From Leptolyngbya sp. KIOST-1 (GTDB lineage: Bacteria > Cyanobacteriota > Cyanobacteriia > Phormidesmidales > Phormidesmidaceae): DNA of 64,000 bases. Every line of letters starts with the position of its first letter. Positions within the stretch are counted from its first letter, which is position 1. The notes beneath the pieces are model-generated. The model saw only the letters and a program-made list of their open reading frames with translations. It was not told the origin of the DNA and did not search any database. Shown here piece after piece: positions 55,994 through 64,000 of this stretch. The translations under genes were made by a program, and so were the position numbers. The DNA is taken from contig NZ_JQFA01000004.1 of assembly GCF_000763385.1 (NCBI RefSeq), positions 1,984,001 through 2,048,000 on the forward strand, in the 5' to 3' direction.

Positions 55994-56536
55994 CTAGGCC
56001 ACCTTAAAGGAAGCAACCGACTGCTTCATCATGTCTCTGACCTTCTCCCAGCGGCTCTCGTCGGTGGAGGCGTTGAAGGTGTAGAGCTTGCCCCGGCGCA
56101 CAATGGCGCTGGCCAGGTTGTGGCGGGGGCCGGCGGGCAGGTCGGCCAGGTATTCGAGGATGTAGTAGGTCTTGTTGTCGGCGGTGGTAATTCGCTGGGC
56201 GCTGAGCAAGTCGACGGTGCTTTCATCCCCGGAAAGGGCGCTAAAGCTCTTGGAGAGTTTGTAGCCAACTTCGGTGGGGGTGCCCAGGTCGTCGAGGTCT
56301 TTGCCCTCGGGTACGTCACTGATCACCACGCTGACGTTTTCGGTTTCGTGAATAATGTCGTGGAACACCACGTCGGCGGCACCGGGCACGTTCACCTCAA
56401 CCCAACCTGTCGGGTACATGAACTCGTAGCCGGAGTACTGGTCGGCGTAGGCCTGTAGCCCGCCGCCGCCGCCCACGCAGCCCTGGAGGGTAACAGCAAA
56501 AACAATCAAAAGCACTGTGGCCAGCCGCTTCAGCAT
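55994..56536 (-). CDS. PsbP-like (CyanoP) photosystem II lipoprotein
   Basis: About 180 residues from the ATG at 56536. A lipoprotein signal ends in TLQGC (Cys at about 20), placing it on the lumenal side of the thylakoid. The PsbP fold follows (QYSGYEFMYPTGWVEVNVPG, VSVVISDVPEGKDLDDLG, YYILEYLADLPAGPRHN). Cyanobacterial PsbP assists photosystem II assembly rather than acting as a stoichiometric extrinsic subunit. Lies downstream of a methyltransferase gene on the same strand. Confidence 0.9.
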   Translation of the reverse strand: MLKRLATVLLIVFAVTLQGCVGGGGGLQAYADQYSGYEFMYPTGWVEVNVPGAADVVFHDIIHETENVSVVISDVPEGKDLDDLGTPTEVGYKLSKSFSALSGDESTVDLLSAQRITTADNKTYYILEYLADLPAGPRHNLASAIVRRGKLYTFNASTDESRWEKVRDMMKQSVASFKVA

Positions 56537-56594
56537 GGGTCGACGTCCTTGGGTCACGATCAGCAATAATTTTTAATTGTCTCACACGGGCTGC

Positions 56595-57368
56595 TCAAGC
56601 CCGCTTTTCAAAAAACAGCAGGTGCTGCTCGGGCAGGCGATCGTCGGTTTTGATCCAGGCCAAGCCAACGGCGGCCATTTCCCGGCGCACCTGAGCCACA
56701 CTCATCTTGTGCAGGCGCTTGATCATCACCAGGGGATTTTCGGCCCGGTACTCGGCCAGCACAACCCGCCCGCCGGGTTTGAGCGCCGCCACTACCCCCT
56801 GCATCATCTCGCGGGGGTAGGCAAACTCGTGGTAGGCATCGACCATCAGGGCCAGGTTGATGGCATTGGATGGCAGGTTGGGGCTGTCGGGCTGGCCCAA
56901 CACGGGCTCCACGTTCTCAATCCCCTGGGCCTCCAACTCCGCCTGGAGCATCGCCAGCATTTCGGGCTGAATATCGACGGCTAGCACCCTGCCCTGGGGC
57001 ACCAGGGGCGCGATGCGGCGGGCGAAGTAGCCGGTACCAGCGCCAATGTCGGCCACGACATCGGTGGGGGCGAGGTCAAGGGCGGCGATCGCCGCCTGGG
57101 GCCGTTCCTGAAGGACTCGACTGGGGCGATCGAGCCAGCCAGCCCCCTCATGGCCCATGGTTTGGGCAATCTCCCGGCCCAGGTACACCCGTCCAATGCC
57201 GTCCGGGCTGGGGGATACGCTCTGGTAGTTGGCGCTGAGCTGGAGGGCCGGGGTAGCGCAGGCGGTCACCCCCCAGAGCAGGGCCACCAGGGCCAGACAG
57301 CGCAGGACTGGGGCCAGGGCGGCGCTGGCCTGAAGCTGGCGAGAAAAGCGTGGGGCGGGGCGAGTCAT
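56595..57368 (-). CDS. SAM-dependent methyltransferase with lipoprotein-like signal
   Basis: 257 residues. The SAM-binding motif I is VADIGAGTGYFARRI, with VLAVDIQPEML and LMVDAYHEFAYPREM further along, so a class I methyltransferase is clear. Unusually, the N-terminus (about 20-37) is a hydrophobic stretch ending in LLWGVTAC, which resembles a lipobox with Cys at 37. The open frame offers no clear internal start after it. If exported, SAM supply would be a problem. It may be membrane-tethered facing the cytosol or a former export protein. Substrate unknown. Confidence 0.8.
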   Translation of the reverse strand: MTRPAPRFSRQLQASAALAPVLRCLALVALLWGVTACATPALQLSANYQSVSPSPDGIGRVYLGREIAQTMGHEGAGWLDRPSRVLQERPQAAIAALDLAPTDVVADIGAGTGYFARRIAPLVPQGRVLAVDIQPEMLAMLQAELEAQGIENVEPVLGQPDSPNLPSNAINLALMVDAYHEFAYPREMMQGVVAALKPGGRVVLAEYRAENPLVMIKRLHKMSVAQVRREMAAVGLAWIKTDDRLPEQHLLFFEKRA

Positions 57369-57428
57369 AGGGCAGGGGTAAAACTGGGCTGGAGTGGGCC
57401 TGATCTCTAATGAGCCTCCAATGGGCCT

Positions 57429-58007
57429 CTACTGGGCCTCCACCGGGGCCGGGGCGGCTGGTTCCAGCTGGGTGATCAGGGCCAGGTTGACCCGGTCTGC
57501 GGCGGGTTGGCTCAGGTCGGCCCGGAGGTTGGGGCCAAAGAACGATTCAATTTTGGCTTTCTTTTCCACCCAGGTGGTAAAAGGTACCGTGGGCGAGTCG
57601 AACTCCAGCACCAGGGCATAGCTGCCCTCAACCTCGGTTTCGTGAAGGCCGCTGAGCTCAGGGCACTCCTGCCCCGACGGACTCAGGCCCAGTTTTTGCA
57701 GCGCGACATCCAGGTGGGCCTCCTGGCCGTAGCGGTAGCGGGTGACATCCTGGCGCACCTGGTTTTGGGTGGGGGTGGCCTGTTCCTCGCGCAGTTTGAG
57801 TACCTCCGGGGAAGTGGGCTGGGTGTAGGGCGCAGGCTCTAGCTCCGCCGCCCGCAAGGCCAGCCCGCCCAACAGCACAGGAATGCCGTAGAAAAACCCG
57901 ACCAGATTGAGGGTGGAGTTGTCCTGGAAGTAGGCCACGAAACCAATGACGGTGAGCACTCCCCCCACTGCCAGCAGCACCAAGCTCAGATTTGTACGCC
58001 CCAACAT
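57429..58007 (-). CDS. DUF2854 family membrane-anchored protein
   Basis: 192 residues from the ATG at 58007. Two N-terminal transmembrane segments (about 4-24 and 31-50; LSLVLLAVGGVLTVIGFVAY, LVGFFYGIPVLLGGLAL) lead to a soluble domain (about 60-190; VTRYRYGQEAHLDVALQKLG). Matches DUF2854, present in cyanobacteria and plant plastids. Function not established. Confidence 0.85.
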   Translation of the reverse strand: MLGRTNLSLVLLAVGGVLTVIGFVAYFQDNSTLNLVGFFYGIPVLLGGLALRAAELEPAPYTQPTSPEVLKLREEQATPTQNQVRQDVTRYRYGQEAHLDVALQKLGLSPSGQECPELSGLHETEVEGSYALVLEFDSPTVPFTTWVEKKAKIESFFGPNLRADLSQPAADRVNLALITQLEPAAPAPVEAQ

Positions 58008-58153
58008 AGACCCCTCGATCAAAACGGTTACATCTACCCATCATGCCGTTTTGTGGCTGAGAAAGGTAGGGCGCGCAGGGGGGTGAGGTAGGTGCATCTC
58101 GCCACAAAGTTGTTTATGCTGTCGAAGAAGACGGAAACTGCTGGGGAAAGGCT

Positions 58154-58327
58154 ATGGAGCTACAGGTAATTCGCGATCGCATTGCCACCATTCGATCGAA
58201 GCGAGAGGCGCTGATTCAGCTGCTGGAGCAGCCGGATCTGGGCACGCTACGCATTGACGTCAACCAGGCGATCGAAGAAATGGACGATCTGCTGGAAGAA
58301 TTTGACCGCACCTTCCCGCTGGGATGA
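58154..58327 (+). CDS. Small conserved-looking protein, 57 residues
   Basis: ATG at 58154 with GGGGAAAGG about 5 nt upstream. Reads MELQVIRDRIATIRSKREAL and ends DLLEEFDRTFPLG. Acidic, helical throughout, with a leucine-rich amphipathic pattern. It lies in a 453-bp gap between two genes, has no competing frame, and is followed by a good terminator hairpin. Function unknown. Confidence 0.7.
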   Translation: MELQVIRDRIATIRSKREALIQLLEQPDLGTLRIDVNQAIEEMDDLLEEFDRTFPLG

Positions 58328-58387
58328 TAGGTTGAGATTTGGACTGTAAATATCAAAGGACTTGGCTCCGGCGTTTGGGCGGCCCCT

Positions 58388-58415
58388 GGCTCAGCCCAGG
58401 TTGCTGGGCTGAGCC
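58388..58415 (+). terminator. Strong hairpin downstream of the 57-residue gene
   Basis: Perfect 11-bp arms GGCTCAGCCCA (58388-58398) and TGGGCTGAGCC (58405-58415) with a 6-nt loop. It is followed by TATTC rather than a T run. Sits 60 bp after the small gene and 45 bp before ferredoxin. Confidence 0.7.
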
Positions 58416-58460
58416 TATTCAAGTCCTTTCGTTACTCACCTAGATTCCGCTCAATCCACT

Positions 58461-58778
58461 ATGGCCACCAGCTACACCGTCGAAATTCATCACCAGGGCG
58501 CTACCCAGACCATCACCGTCCCGGCAGACCAGACCATTCTCGATGCAGCTCAGGCGGCGGGCCTGGATCTACCTACCTCCTGTGGGGCGGGGGTCTGCAC
58601 CACCTGTGCAGCCCTGGTGCTGGAGGGCGAGGTGGAGCAGAGTGACGGCATGGGGGTGAGTCCTGAGCTCCAGGCTGAGGGGTACGCGCTGCTGTGTGTG
58701 GCCTACCCCCGCTCCAACATCAAGCTGGAGACCGAAAAAGAGGACATCGTCTACCAAAAGCAGTTTGGCCAGGGATAG
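58461..58778 (+). CDS. Plant-type 2Fe-2S ferredoxin
   Basis: 105 residues. Soluble one-electron carrier. The four cluster Cys are in TSCGAGVCTTCAALV and LLCVAYPRSN. The beta-grasp start YTVEIHHQGATQTITVPADQ fits. The sequence differs from the main photosynthetic ferredoxin PetF (CGAGVC in place of CRAGAC), so it is probably a minor or specialised form. Confidence 0.93.
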   Translation: MATSYTVEIHHQGATQTITVPADQTILDAAQAAGLDLPTSCGAGVCTTCAALVLEGEVEQSDGMGVSPELQAEGYALLCVAYPRSNIKLETEKEDIVYQKQFGQG

Positions 58779-58800
58779 CCCGTTGGGTGAACCGGTAGCC

Positions 58801-58822
58801 GGTAGGGTGGGTATTGCCCACC
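58801..58822. repeat. Small dispersed palindrome GGTGGG/CCCACC
   Basis: GGTAGGGTGGGTATTGCCCACC contains 6-bp arms GGTGGG (58806-58811) and CCCACC (58817-58822) with a 5-nt loop. It lies in the gap after ferredoxin, so it may also end that transcript. Related GGTGGGCAGTGCC sequence occurs in the 7148-7175 hairpin. Confidence 0.5.
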
Positions 58823-58889
58823 ACCAGAGGAGGTTTGGCAGCCAGGCCCTCCACCTCCCCCAGAGCACGTCCTTACTCCCTTGGTCAAT

Positions 58890-59120
58890 ATGGCGCTAGC
58901 AACTCAATTTATTATCCTGGAGTTTGGCCTGGGCCATGGGCAGGGGGATCTGGTCAGCGCCATAGAGGCGGCCCTGGCAGAGCGGGGTGAGCCGCTGCGT
59001 TGGGCCATTACTGGGGTCAACACTGCCACCCAAACCGCCATCGTAGAAGCGGTGGTCACCACCGGGGCAGCCCCTTCGACAGCCAATGCCGCTGGTTCTA
59101 ACGCCACTTCTAGTCCCTGA
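58890..59120 (+). CDS. Small conserved hypothetical protein upstream of DUF3326
   Basis: 76 residues from the ATG at 58890 (MALATQFIILEFGLGHGQGD). Structured N-terminal 55 residues, then an Ala/Ser/Thr-rich tail. 5 bp upstream of the DUF3326 gene, so probably co-transcribed. Not recognised beyond that. Confidence 0.65.
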   Translation: MALATQFIILEFGLGHGQGDLVSAIEAALAERGEPLRWAITGVNTATQTAIVEAVVTTGAAPSTANAAGSNATSSP

Positions 59121-59125
59121 GTCCT

Positions 59126-60226
59126 ATGCCCCACCCTGACCTCGAACGTCGTCCCTACACGGCGGTGCTGGTGGTGCCGACGGGAATCGGTGCCGCCGTG
59201 GGAGGCTACGCGGGGGATGCGCTGCCGGTGGCGCGAGCGATCGCCTCGGTGGTCGATACCCTGATCACCCACCCCAACGTGATGAACGGGGCGCAGCTGT
59301 ACTGGCCCCTGCCCAACGCCTGCTACGTCGAGGGCTACGGCCTGGACCAGTTTGCGGCGGGGCGCTGGGGATTGGCTCCGGTACACCGCAACCGCATCGG
59401 GCTGGTGCTGGATGCGGCGATTGAAGAGGATTTGCGCTGGCGACACCTGCAGGCGGCGGACGCGGCCCGCGCCACCCTGGGCTTGGACTTGACCGACTAC
59501 GTGGTCACCGATGCGGCGCTGGGGGTCGAGCTGCGTCGGGCTGAGTCGGGGGCGACCTGGGGGACCATTCAGCGGCCCGACAGCCTGCTGCGGGCGGCCG
59601 AGCAGGCGATCGCAGCCGGGGCTGAGGCGATCGCCGTTGTCGCCCGCTTCCCCGAAGACATCGACACCGAGGCCCTGCAGGACTATCGCCAGGGCCAGGG
59701 CGTTGACCCCCTGGCCGGAGCTGAGGCGGTGATCAGCCACCTGGTGGTGCGCACGCTGAAGGTGCCCTGCGCCCACGCCCCGGCCCTCAGCCCGCTGCCG
59801 CTGGATCCCTCAGTGGCACCCAAGTCAGCCGCCGAGGAAATTGGCTACACATTTTTGCCCTGCGTGCTGGCGGGGCTGAGTCGGGCGCCGCAGTTTGTGC
59901 CGGGGCCGGGGGCAGGCCGTTCTAGCCTAGGGCTGTGGGCCGATCGGGTCGACGCCATTGTGGTGCCCGCCAGCGCCTGCGGGGGCAGTGCTCTGCTAAG
60001 TCTGGGACGGCGGGCGCTGGCGATCGCCGTGGAGGCCAACACCACCGCCCTGGCAGTGGGTCCCGAAGCCCTCGGCATTCCGGCGGTGCGGGTGGCCTCA
60101 TACCTGGAGGCGGTGGGGCTGCTGGCCGCCCACCGGGCCGGGGTTAACCCCCAGGCTCTGACCGCTCAAATGCCCCAGCTCAAAGAGTTTCGTCCCAGGG
60201 CAGAGGTTCATCCCTTGGGCAGATAG
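59126..60226 (+). CDS. DUF3326 family protein
   Basis: 366 residues. The opening TAVLVVPTGIGAAVGGYAGD and later LPNACYVEGYGLDQFAAG, VRTLKVPCAHAPALSP and VVPASACGGSALLSLGRR match DUF3326, a family spread across cyanobacteria and some other bacteria. The Gly-rich opening suggests nucleotide or cofactor binding, but I know of no tested function. Follows a small conserved gene by 5 bp. Confidence 0.85.
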   Translation: MPHPDLERRPYTAVLVVPTGIGAAVGGYAGDALPVARAIASVVDTLITHPNVMNGAQLYWPLPNACYVEGYGLDQFAAGRWGLAPVHRNRIGLVLDAAIEEDLRWRHLQAADAARATLGLDLTDYVVTDAALGVELRRAESGATWGTIQRPDSLLRAAEQAIAAGAEAIAVVARFPEDIDTEALQDYRQGQGVDPLAGAEAVISHLVVRTLKVPCAHAPALSPLPLDPSVAPKSAAEEIGYTFLPCVLAGLSRAPQFVPGPGAGRSSLGLWADRVDAIVVPASACGGSALLSLGRRALAIAVEANTTALAVGPEALGIPAVRVASYLEAVGLLAAHRAGVNPQALTAQMPQLKEFRPRAEVHPLGR

Positions 60227-60570
60227 AAACCTCGAAACCGCTTTCTACAATAAATGCGGAGGAGGTTGATTGTGGATGACGGCCTAGCTGTCACTCAATC
60301 ATCGTGTCAATCCACTTTATAAAAAGGCGATTTAATCAAGGACTGATTCGAAAACCAAGTATCTGAGGCCTCGGCCGAAAGGTACAGCGGGTTTTTGGAT
60401 GGGTTCTAAGGGCGAAATTAGACAAGGGCGAGACTTTGGTTGTCCGCGATGGCATCGAGGGTTGACGAGCATCAGTCGGTGCTGACGTCGATGCCGCCGA
60501 TCTGCATCTAGCGCCTGCTGCCTGGTACGCTGATTCAGTCCGGCCTCCCCTGTCGTCACAGGAGCACGTC
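60227..60570. other. Intergenic region upstream of the response regulator pair
   Basis: 344 bp with no clear gene. A strong GGAGGAGG (60258-60265) precedes GTG at 60272, which opens a 16-codon frame; this could be a leader peptide or chance. CAGGAG before ATG 60571 is the ribosome site of the response regulator. Confidence 0.45.
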
Positions 60571-61002
60571 ATGACAAAACGCACCGTCAACGTTCTGCTC
60601 GTCGAAGACGATGAGGTCGACGTGATGAACGTTCAGAGGGCTTTTAAGCGCAACCGCATCGAAAACCCCCTCTACATTGCCAGCAATGGGCTAGACGCAC
60701 TGTCGATGCTGCGCGGCAGCGATTCTCAGCCACCGTCAGTACCGAGCCATCGTCGCCTGGTACTGCTCGACATCAATATGCCCAAGATGAATGGGCTAGA
60801 ATTTTTACAGGAACTGCGCCGGGATGCTTCGCTGCGATCGACCCCAGTGGTGGTGCTGACGACCTCTGACGCCGACCAGGACCGGCTGGAGGCGTACCGC
60901 CTAAACGTGGCCGGCTATATTCTAAAGCCCGTGACCTTTGCTACCTTTGCAGATGTAATGGCATCGCTCAACCAGTACTGGGCGCTGTGTGAAATTCCTT
61001 AA
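60571..61002 (+). CDS. Single-domain response regulator, Rcp1-like
   Basis: 143 residues, one receiver domain. Acidic pair in LLVEDDEVDVMNVQ, phosphoacceptor Asp in LVLLDINMPKMNGLEF, Thr/Ser in VVVLTTSDADQDR and Lys in GYILKPVTF. The insert-bearing layout (IENPLYIASNGLDALSMLRG) is that of Rcp1-type regulators, which often pair with phytochromes. CAGGAG ribosome site. The next gene is a receiver-histidine kinase, so the two likely form one pathway. Confidence 0.92.
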   Translation: MTKRTVNVLLVEDDEVDVMNVQRAFKRNRIENPLYIASNGLDALSMLRGSDSQPPSVPSHRRLVLLDINMPKMNGLEFLQELRRDASLRSTPVVVLTTSDADQDRLEAYRLNVAGYILKPVTFATFADVMASLNQYWALCEIP

Positions 61003-61060
61003 CCTTAAACAGATCCAGGAGGAGCTACCGCCGTGGGTTGTGGGAATAAAGGCTAACCGA

Positions 61061-62302
61061 ATGGGTAGAGCGCTCGAAATCTTACTGGTGGATGATGATG
61101 CGGTCGATCGCATGGCCATTTGCCGGGCGCTGAGCCGCGCTGACCTGGCGGTACAGGTGACGGAGGTCAACAATGCCCAGGAGGCGATCGACTGCCTCAA
61201 CAGTGCTGCCTACGACTGTGTCTTTTTGGACTATCGCCTACCGGAGCAGGACGGGCTTTCGCTGATTCGGCAGTGGCGCTCCGAGGGGGTCACCATTCCC
61301 CTGGTGGTGCTGACCGGTCAGGGCGACGAGCAGATTGCCGTCGATCTGATGAAAGCTGGAGCCAGCGACTACCTGATCAAGACTCGGGTTTCCCCCGATC
61401 GCCTGGCCCTGCTGCTGCGCAACGCTCTGCGGGTCTATGAGGCAGAGCAGCGGGAGGCTCTGGCCCTGGCCCAGCTGCAGCAGACCAACATGCTGCTCAC
61501 CCGCCAAAATCAGGAGCTAGAGGATCAGCGGCGCTACATCGAAGACCAGAATCTCAAGCTGATCGAAGCCTATCGGGTCAAGTCTGAATTTTTGGCCACC
61601 ATGTCCCACGAGTTGCGCACGCCCCTCAACGCCATTTTGGGGTTCTCACAAATTCTCGACAGCCAGTCCAAGGGCCCATTGACCTCCCATCAGGCGGAGA
61701 TGGTGAGGCGCATTTTTACCAATGGCAAAAACCTGCTCAGTCTGGTCAATGACATTCTGGATTTGTCTAAGCTGGAGGCCCAGCGGCTGACCTTGATCCC
61801 CAGTGCGGTGGATCTGCACCGTCTGGTGGAGGCCACGCTGTCAGACCTGCGATCGCTGGCGGACGGTAAGACCCTGACCCTGGAGCGCGACCTGAACCTC
61901 AGCGATCCGGTTGTCATCAACGACGAGCACCGCCTGCGTCAGGTGCTCACCAATCTGGTCTCCAATGCGATCAAATTTACCGATCGCGGCCAGGTGAGCG
62001 TTAGGGTCACGGACGATGGAGCCAGCCACATTAGCCTGGTCGTGGAAGATACCGGCATCGGGATCGCCAGAGAACAGCTGCCCCATATCTTTGAAGCCTT
62101 TCGCCAGGTCGATCAGACTATCCGTCGCCAGCGCCCCGGCACGGGCCTGGGCCTGGCGATTGTCCATTCCCTGGTGACGGTGATGGGGGGAACCATTGCG
62201 GTTAACAGCCTGCCGGGGCAGGGAGCTACCTTTACGGTCACCCTGCCCCGGCAAATTGCGGCCCTGCCTGCGGCCGAAACCCTGGGGGTTGAGGTGCGGT
62301 AG
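61061..62302 (+). CDS. Receiver-histidine kinase hybrid protein
   Basis: 413 residues from the ATG at 61061. The receiver (about 1-125; LEILLVDDDAVDRM, VFLDYRLPEQDGLSL, VVLTGQGDEQ) leads through a coiled coil (about 130-170) to HisKA with FLATMSHELRTPLNAILGFS and a full HATPase (LTNLVSNAIKFTDRGQV, VEDTGIGIAREQLP, GTGLGLAIVHSL). A GTG at 60989, overlapping the preceding gene by 14 bp, would add 24 residues, and AGGAGGAG at 61017-61024 with GTG 61040 is a third option. ATG 61061 has AAAGG 8 nt upstream. No transmembrane segment. Confidence 0.9.
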   Translation: MGRALEILLVDDDAVDRMAICRALSRADLAVQVTEVNNAQEAIDCLNSAAYDCVFLDYRLPEQDGLSLIRQWRSEGVTIPLVVLTGQGDEQIAVDLMKAGASDYLIKTRVSPDRLALLLRNALRVYEAEQREALALAQLQQTNMLLTRQNQELEDQRRYIEDQNLKLIEAYRVKSEFLATMSHELRTPLNAILGFSQILDSQSKGPLTSHQAEMVRRIFTNGKNLLSLVNDILDLSKLEAQRLTLIPSAVDLHRLVEATLSDLRSLADGKTLTLERDLNLSDPVVINDEHRLRQVLTNLVSNAIKFTDRGQVSVRVTDDGASHISLVVEDTGIGIAREQLPHIFEAFRQVDQTIRRQRPGTGLGLAIVHSLVTVMGGTIAVNSLPGQGATFTVTLPRQIAALPAAETLGVEVR

Positions 62303-62410
62303 CTGGCCTGGGTAGTTGTGCCTAGGTAGGCTTCACAAACTCAGCAATTTAGCGGTGGTTTGTGGTGACTACGTGGGAGAATAAGGGGCGCATTTTTTGG
62401 GGAACTGCCT

Positions 62411-63685
62411 GTGAAAGCTCTCGTGGTCGGCAACGGTGGCCGTGAACACACCTTGGCCTGGTCGCTGCTCCAGTCGCCCCGGATTACTGAGGTGGTCTGT
62501 GTGCCTGGCAACGGCGGCACTGCCACCCTTCCCCGCTGCCGCAACCTGGCCATGAATGCCGATGACTTTGAGGGCATCGCCCGCTTTGCCCTGGTCAACA
62601 ACCTGGAGCTGGTGGTCATTGGCCCGGAGCAGCCCCTGGCCGACGGCATTACCGACTACCTGCAGCGTCAGGGGCTAAAGGTGTTTGGCCCGGTGCAGGC
62701 CGGGGCCCAGATTGAAGCCAGCAAAGCCTGGGCCAAGGCGCTGATGGCCGAGGCCGGCATTCCCACGGCCAGGGCCGCCGTCTTCACCGACGCCGCTGCG
62801 GCCCTGGCCTACCTGGACCGGGAGGGCGCACCAATCGTGGTCAAGGCCGATGGCCTGGCGGCGGGCAAGGGGGTAACGGTGGCCCAAACCCTCGAGGAAG
62901 CTACCCAGGCGGTAAACGAGGTCTTCAGCGGCCGCTTTGGCGAGGCGGGCCGTCAGGTGGTGATCGAAGAGTACATGACCGGACAGGAAGCGTCGGTGCT
63001 GGCGGTGACCGATGGCCAGACCATTCGCCCCCTGGTGCCCGCCCAGGACCACAAGGCGATCGGCGAGGGCGACACCGGCCCCAACACCGGCGGCATGGGC
63101 GCCTACGCTCCTACTCCGGTGGTCACGCCGGCGATCATGGCGCGGGTGCAGCAGGAGGTGCTGGAGCCCGCGATCGCCACCCTGCGCCGCCAGGGCATCG
63201 ACTATCGCGGCGTGCTCTACGCCGGGCTGATGATCACCCCCAAGGGGGAGCCCAAAGTGGTGGAGTTCAACTGTCGCTTTGGCGATCCGGAGACCCAGGC
63301 GGTGCTGCCCCTGCTGGAAACCCCCCTGGACGACGTGATGCTGGCCTGCATTGAAGGACGGCTCGACAGCCTTGAGCTGCAGTGGAAGCCGGGAGCCGCC
63401 GCCTGTGTGGTCGTGGCCGCCGAGGGCTACCCCGGCAGCTACCCCAAGGGCATGGAGATCTCTGGGGTTGCGGAAGCCACCGACACCGGGGCGCTGGTGT
63501 TCCACGCCGGTACTCGCCGCAAGGGCAGCAGCGTTGTGGCCGACGGCGGTCGCGTGCTGGGGGTGACGGGGCTGGGCGATACCTTCGAGGCCGCGATCGC
63601 CAATGCCTACACCGGAATCGACAAAATTCGCTTTGAGGGCATGGTCTACCGCCGCGACATCGGCTACCGGGTCAAGGCCAGTTAG
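62411..63685 (+). CDS. purD: Phosphoribosylamine-glycine ligase
   Basis: 424 residues from a GTG (frame start KALVVGNGGREHTLAWSLLQ). ATP-grasp enzyme joining phosphoribosylamine and glycine in purine biosynthesis. Motifs include VVIGPEQPLADGITDYL, PIVVKADGLAAGKGV, HKAIGEGDTGPNTGGMGAY and EFNCRFGDPETQAVLPL. Full length. Converges on the last gene with a 9-bp gap. Confidence 0.96.
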   Translation: MKALVVGNGGREHTLAWSLLQSPRITEVVCVPGNGGTATLPRCRNLAMNADDFEGIARFALVNNLELVVIGPEQPLADGITDYLQRQGLKVFGPVQAGAQIEASKAWAKALMAEAGIPTARAAVFTDAAAALAYLDREGAPIVVKADGLAAGKGVTVAQTLEEATQAVNEVFSGRFGEAGRQVVIEEYMTGQEASVLAVTDGQTIRPLVPAQDHKAIGEGDTGPNTGGMGAYAPTPVVTPAIMARVQQEVLEPAIATLRRQGIDYRGVLYAGLMITPKGEPKVVEFNCRFGDPETQAVLPLLETPLDDVMLACIEGRLDSLELQWKPGAAACVVVAAEGYPGSYPKGMEISGVAEATDTGALVFHAGTRRKGSSVVADGGRVLGVTGLGDTFEAAIANAYTGIDKIRFEGMVYRRDIGYRVKAS

Positions 63686-63694
63686 TTTTTCTGC

Positions 63695-64000
63695 TTAGTT
63701 TTTCTGCTCTGTAACCAGAGTTAGACCCTCCCAGGTGCCCTGGGCGTTGTAGGTGCGAATCAGCCGCTGCCGCAGGGTGGGGTTAATCAGCCAGCCCACC
63801 TCCAAAAATAGCGGCTGCCCCGGCACAATTTCGGTCGGAAAACTGGCCGATGCTCCCCCCGGCAGCAGCAGCACGGTGACCGGCTGCCTGCCCTGATCAA
63901 ACCGCAGGGTGGAGTCGACCACCTGCCCCTGGGACTGGAGAACCGGACTGTTGCCAAAACTCAGGCGCTGACCCACCGCCGATCCCGCCTGCCAAACCTC
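63695..64000 (-). CDS. DUF3122-like protein (5' end cut by window)
   Basis: Open from the right window edge to a stop at 63695, so the N-terminus is missing; a GTG at 63976 is internal. Readable residues run from EVWQAGSAVGQRLSFGNSPV to FLEVGWLINPTLRQRLIRTY and GLTLVTEQKN. The ending resembles DUF3122, a cyanobacterial family of exported proteins, but I cannot confirm this. Convergent with purD. Confidence 0.6.
   Translation of the reverse strand, partial: EVWQAGSAVGQRLSFGNSPVLQSQGQVVDSTLRFDQGRQPVTVLLLPGGASASFPTEIVPGQPLFLEVGWLINPTLRQRLIRTYNAQGTWEGLTLVTEQKN

Noticed and set aside
1..64000. tRNA or rRNA genes
   Set aside because: Looked for T-loop GTTCGAAT-like words and conserved rRNA segments on both strands; none found in a convincing cloverleaf or rRNA context.

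Overview
The window is chromosomal DNA of a cyanobacterium. It carries kaiABC, the CO2-uptake NDH-1 genes ndhF3/ndhD3/cupA/cupS, ndhL, a PsbP-type lipoprotein, a plant-type ferredoxin and many copies of the octamer GCGATCGC (HIP1). GC-rich coding sequence and several short tandem repeats in intergenic spacers suggest a filamentous Leptolyngbya/Nodosilinea-like lineage; that placement is inference. No tRNA, rRNA or CRISPR array was seen.

Layout: 1-5.5 kb holds a Tat-exported iron-binding protein cut by the window edge, a TonB-like proline-rich protein, a PBP4-type peptidase, an LpxB-related glycosyltransferase and a DUF2726 protein. 5.8-16.4 kb holds guanine deaminase, then kaiA-kaiB-kaiC on the minus strand. 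Divergent from kaiA is a CBS-domain protein with a degenerate histidine-kinase core, followed by a PAS/GAF/GGDEF/EAL protein. 16.4-18.6 kb holds trpA, a DUF3007 gene, ndhL and a MOSC protein. 19-27.4 kb is a four-gene block of exported proteins: DUF11/SdrD-B-like, a 1211-residue outer-membrane barrel candidate, a beta-helix/OmpA protein and a second DUF11-type protein. Three of the four are joined by ATGA stop/start overlaps. 27.4-33.4 kb holds a pyroglutamyl-peptidase-like gene, hisH, rsmD, two membrane proteins and a coiled-coil/TPR protein.

33.4-39.9 kb is the inducible CO2-uptake operon ndhF3-ndhD3-cupA-cupS. It is interrupted by a Nudix gene on the opposite strand, and its spacers are filled with pyrimidine-rich tandem repeats. 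40.5-47.9 kb is a ferric-siderophore uptake cluster on the minus strand: ATPase, AraC regulator, TonB-dependent receptor, a frameshifted binding protein, DUF1636 and an MFS transporter. No permease genes are present. 48.9-50.8 kb is a scar: an AraC gene without its 3' half and an exporter ATPase without its 5' part lie on either side of a decayed IS1-like element that has no target-site duplication. The exporter remnant also carries a 24-nt in-frame insertion resembling small dispersed repeats known from cyanobacteria. 51-64 kb is mostly housekeeping: transketolase, fabF-acpP, maf, psbP-like, a lipoprotein-like methyltransferase, ferredoxin, DUF3326, a response regulator with a hybrid kinase, purD and a gene cut by the right edge.

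The likeliest places for undescribed biology are the CBS/pseudokinase gene facing kaiABC and the four-gene envelope module at 19-27.4 kb. The repeat-rich CO2-uptake operon and the IS deletion scar with its nested micro-insertion are the clearest genome-evolution signals.
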